Shown here piece by piece: positions 42,956 through 43,285 of a stretch of DNA of 43,285 nucleotides (positions are counted from its first letter, which is position 1; each line of letters opens with the position of its first letter). The DNA comes from DATAEK01 sp036258055. Lineage in GTDB: Bacteria; Acidobacteriota; Vicinamibacteria; Vicinamibacterales; 2-12-FULL-66-21. The stretch lies in assembly GCA_036258055.1 (NCBI GenBank), contig DATAEK010000182.1, forward strand, positions 1 to 43,285. Direction: 5' to 3'. The notes under the pieces were generated by a model, which was given only the letters and a program-made list of their open reading frames with translations, had not been told where the DNA came from and searched no databases. The translations under genes were made by a program, and so were the position numbers.

Positions 42956-43285
42956 ATGACGGATCGGATCGTCAAGTCTTCGGACACCTTCTACCGCGAC
43001 TTCTCCGAGCGACAAAAGCAGCTCACGGATCTCGGACGGGCGCGTCGCGGACGCACCGAGCGTGCGCGTCTCGGATTGGTCATGCGCCATATCTCGCCTC
43101 CGGCTGACATGCTCGAGATTGGACCGGGCCAGGGATCGCTGGCCATGCGCGCGGTCGAGGCAGGATGGCGTTACCGCGCGATGGAAGCGTCGCCGATTCT
43201 GATCGAGGAGCTACGAGGCAAGGGCCTGGATGTGATTCCGGGCTGGGCCCCGCCGATTCTTTCGGCCGATGCCAGCTGTGACCTC
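42956..43285 (+). CDS. Class I SAM-dependent methyltransferase, 5' part
   Basis: The first 110 codons, cut by the right edge. Motif I is EIGPGQG (54-60), which binds S-adenosylmethionine; the acidic residue after the second strand (MEASP) is also seen. A short AGGA precedes the ATG closely. The substrate is not visible. It may continue the envelope or glycan functions of the neighbouring genes, but that is only context. Confidence 0.75.
   Translation, partial: MTDRIVKSSDTFYRDFSERQKQLTDLGRARRGRTERARLGLVMRHISPPADMLEIGPGQGSLAMRAVEAGWRYRAMEASPILIEELRGKGLDVIPGWAPPILSADASCDL

Overview
The window looks like a chromosomal segment from a high-GC Acidobacteriota genome, most likely the Vicinamibacteria branch. 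The main evidence is a PadR-type regulator whose stop codon overlaps the start of a MacB/FtsX-type permease (8708-9028 / 6033-8708). This is the arrangement known as the acidobacterial duplicated orphan permease (ADOP) with its acidobacterial PadR. The large BNR-repeat secreted protein, the many glycosyltransferases and the GTG/TTG starts fit the same group. I see no phage, plasmid, insertion sequence, tRNA or CRISPR signature. Taxonomy is inference, because no rRNA or marker phylogeny can be read here.

Left part (1-6,000, nearly all minus strand): a cut-off secreted or membrane protein; a small cassette of unrecognised proteins (a 107-aa protein, a cysteine-rich protein, and a third segment whose reading frame is broken); a secreted BNR/sortilin-like beta-propeller protein; and a UDP-sugar 4-epimerase. 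Between the last two lies a GC-rich palindromic intergenic repeat that recurs near 19.5 kb.

Middle (6,000-29,100): the ADOP/PadR pair; RNase P RNA (rnpB, 9137-9655, minus) with an unusually enlarged P3 arm built on a 16-nt inverted repeat; an NtrC-type response regulator and an HtrA protease directly upstream of it; then a minus-strand housekeeping series of ligA, a macro-domain protein, a polyprenyl diphosphate synthase, tatD, metG, larC and radC. A small lipoprotein diverges from radC. BON-domain, DASS-transporter and dapF genes follow on the minus strand, glpD on the plus strand, and then a beta-barrel protein, dtd and ttcA on the minus strand.

Right part (29,100-40,570) is a cell-surface glycan locus. 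It holds three GT4 glycosyltransferases, two large multi-spanning membrane proteins (one GT-C-like), an extended-SDR epimerase, a UGM/HemY-like FAD oxidoreductase and an LPG-synthase-TM-like (UPF0104) flippase-type protein. Three minus-strand genes after the first GT4 (38159-39382) overlap or sit close to it, and a good sigma-70-like promoter (39435-39464) precedes the block. A second promoter facing the other way (39483-39511) serves the UPF0104-like gene. The window ends with a lipoprotein carrying two Ig/FN3-like repeats and a 12-Gly linker, a small outer-membrane barrel protein, and the 5' part of a SAM methyltransferase.

The most likely undescribed material is the small cysteine-rich cassette at 377-1377, the expanded P3 of rnpB with its repeat-like insertion, and the dispersed GC-rich palindromes. 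None of these can be proven novel without database searches.
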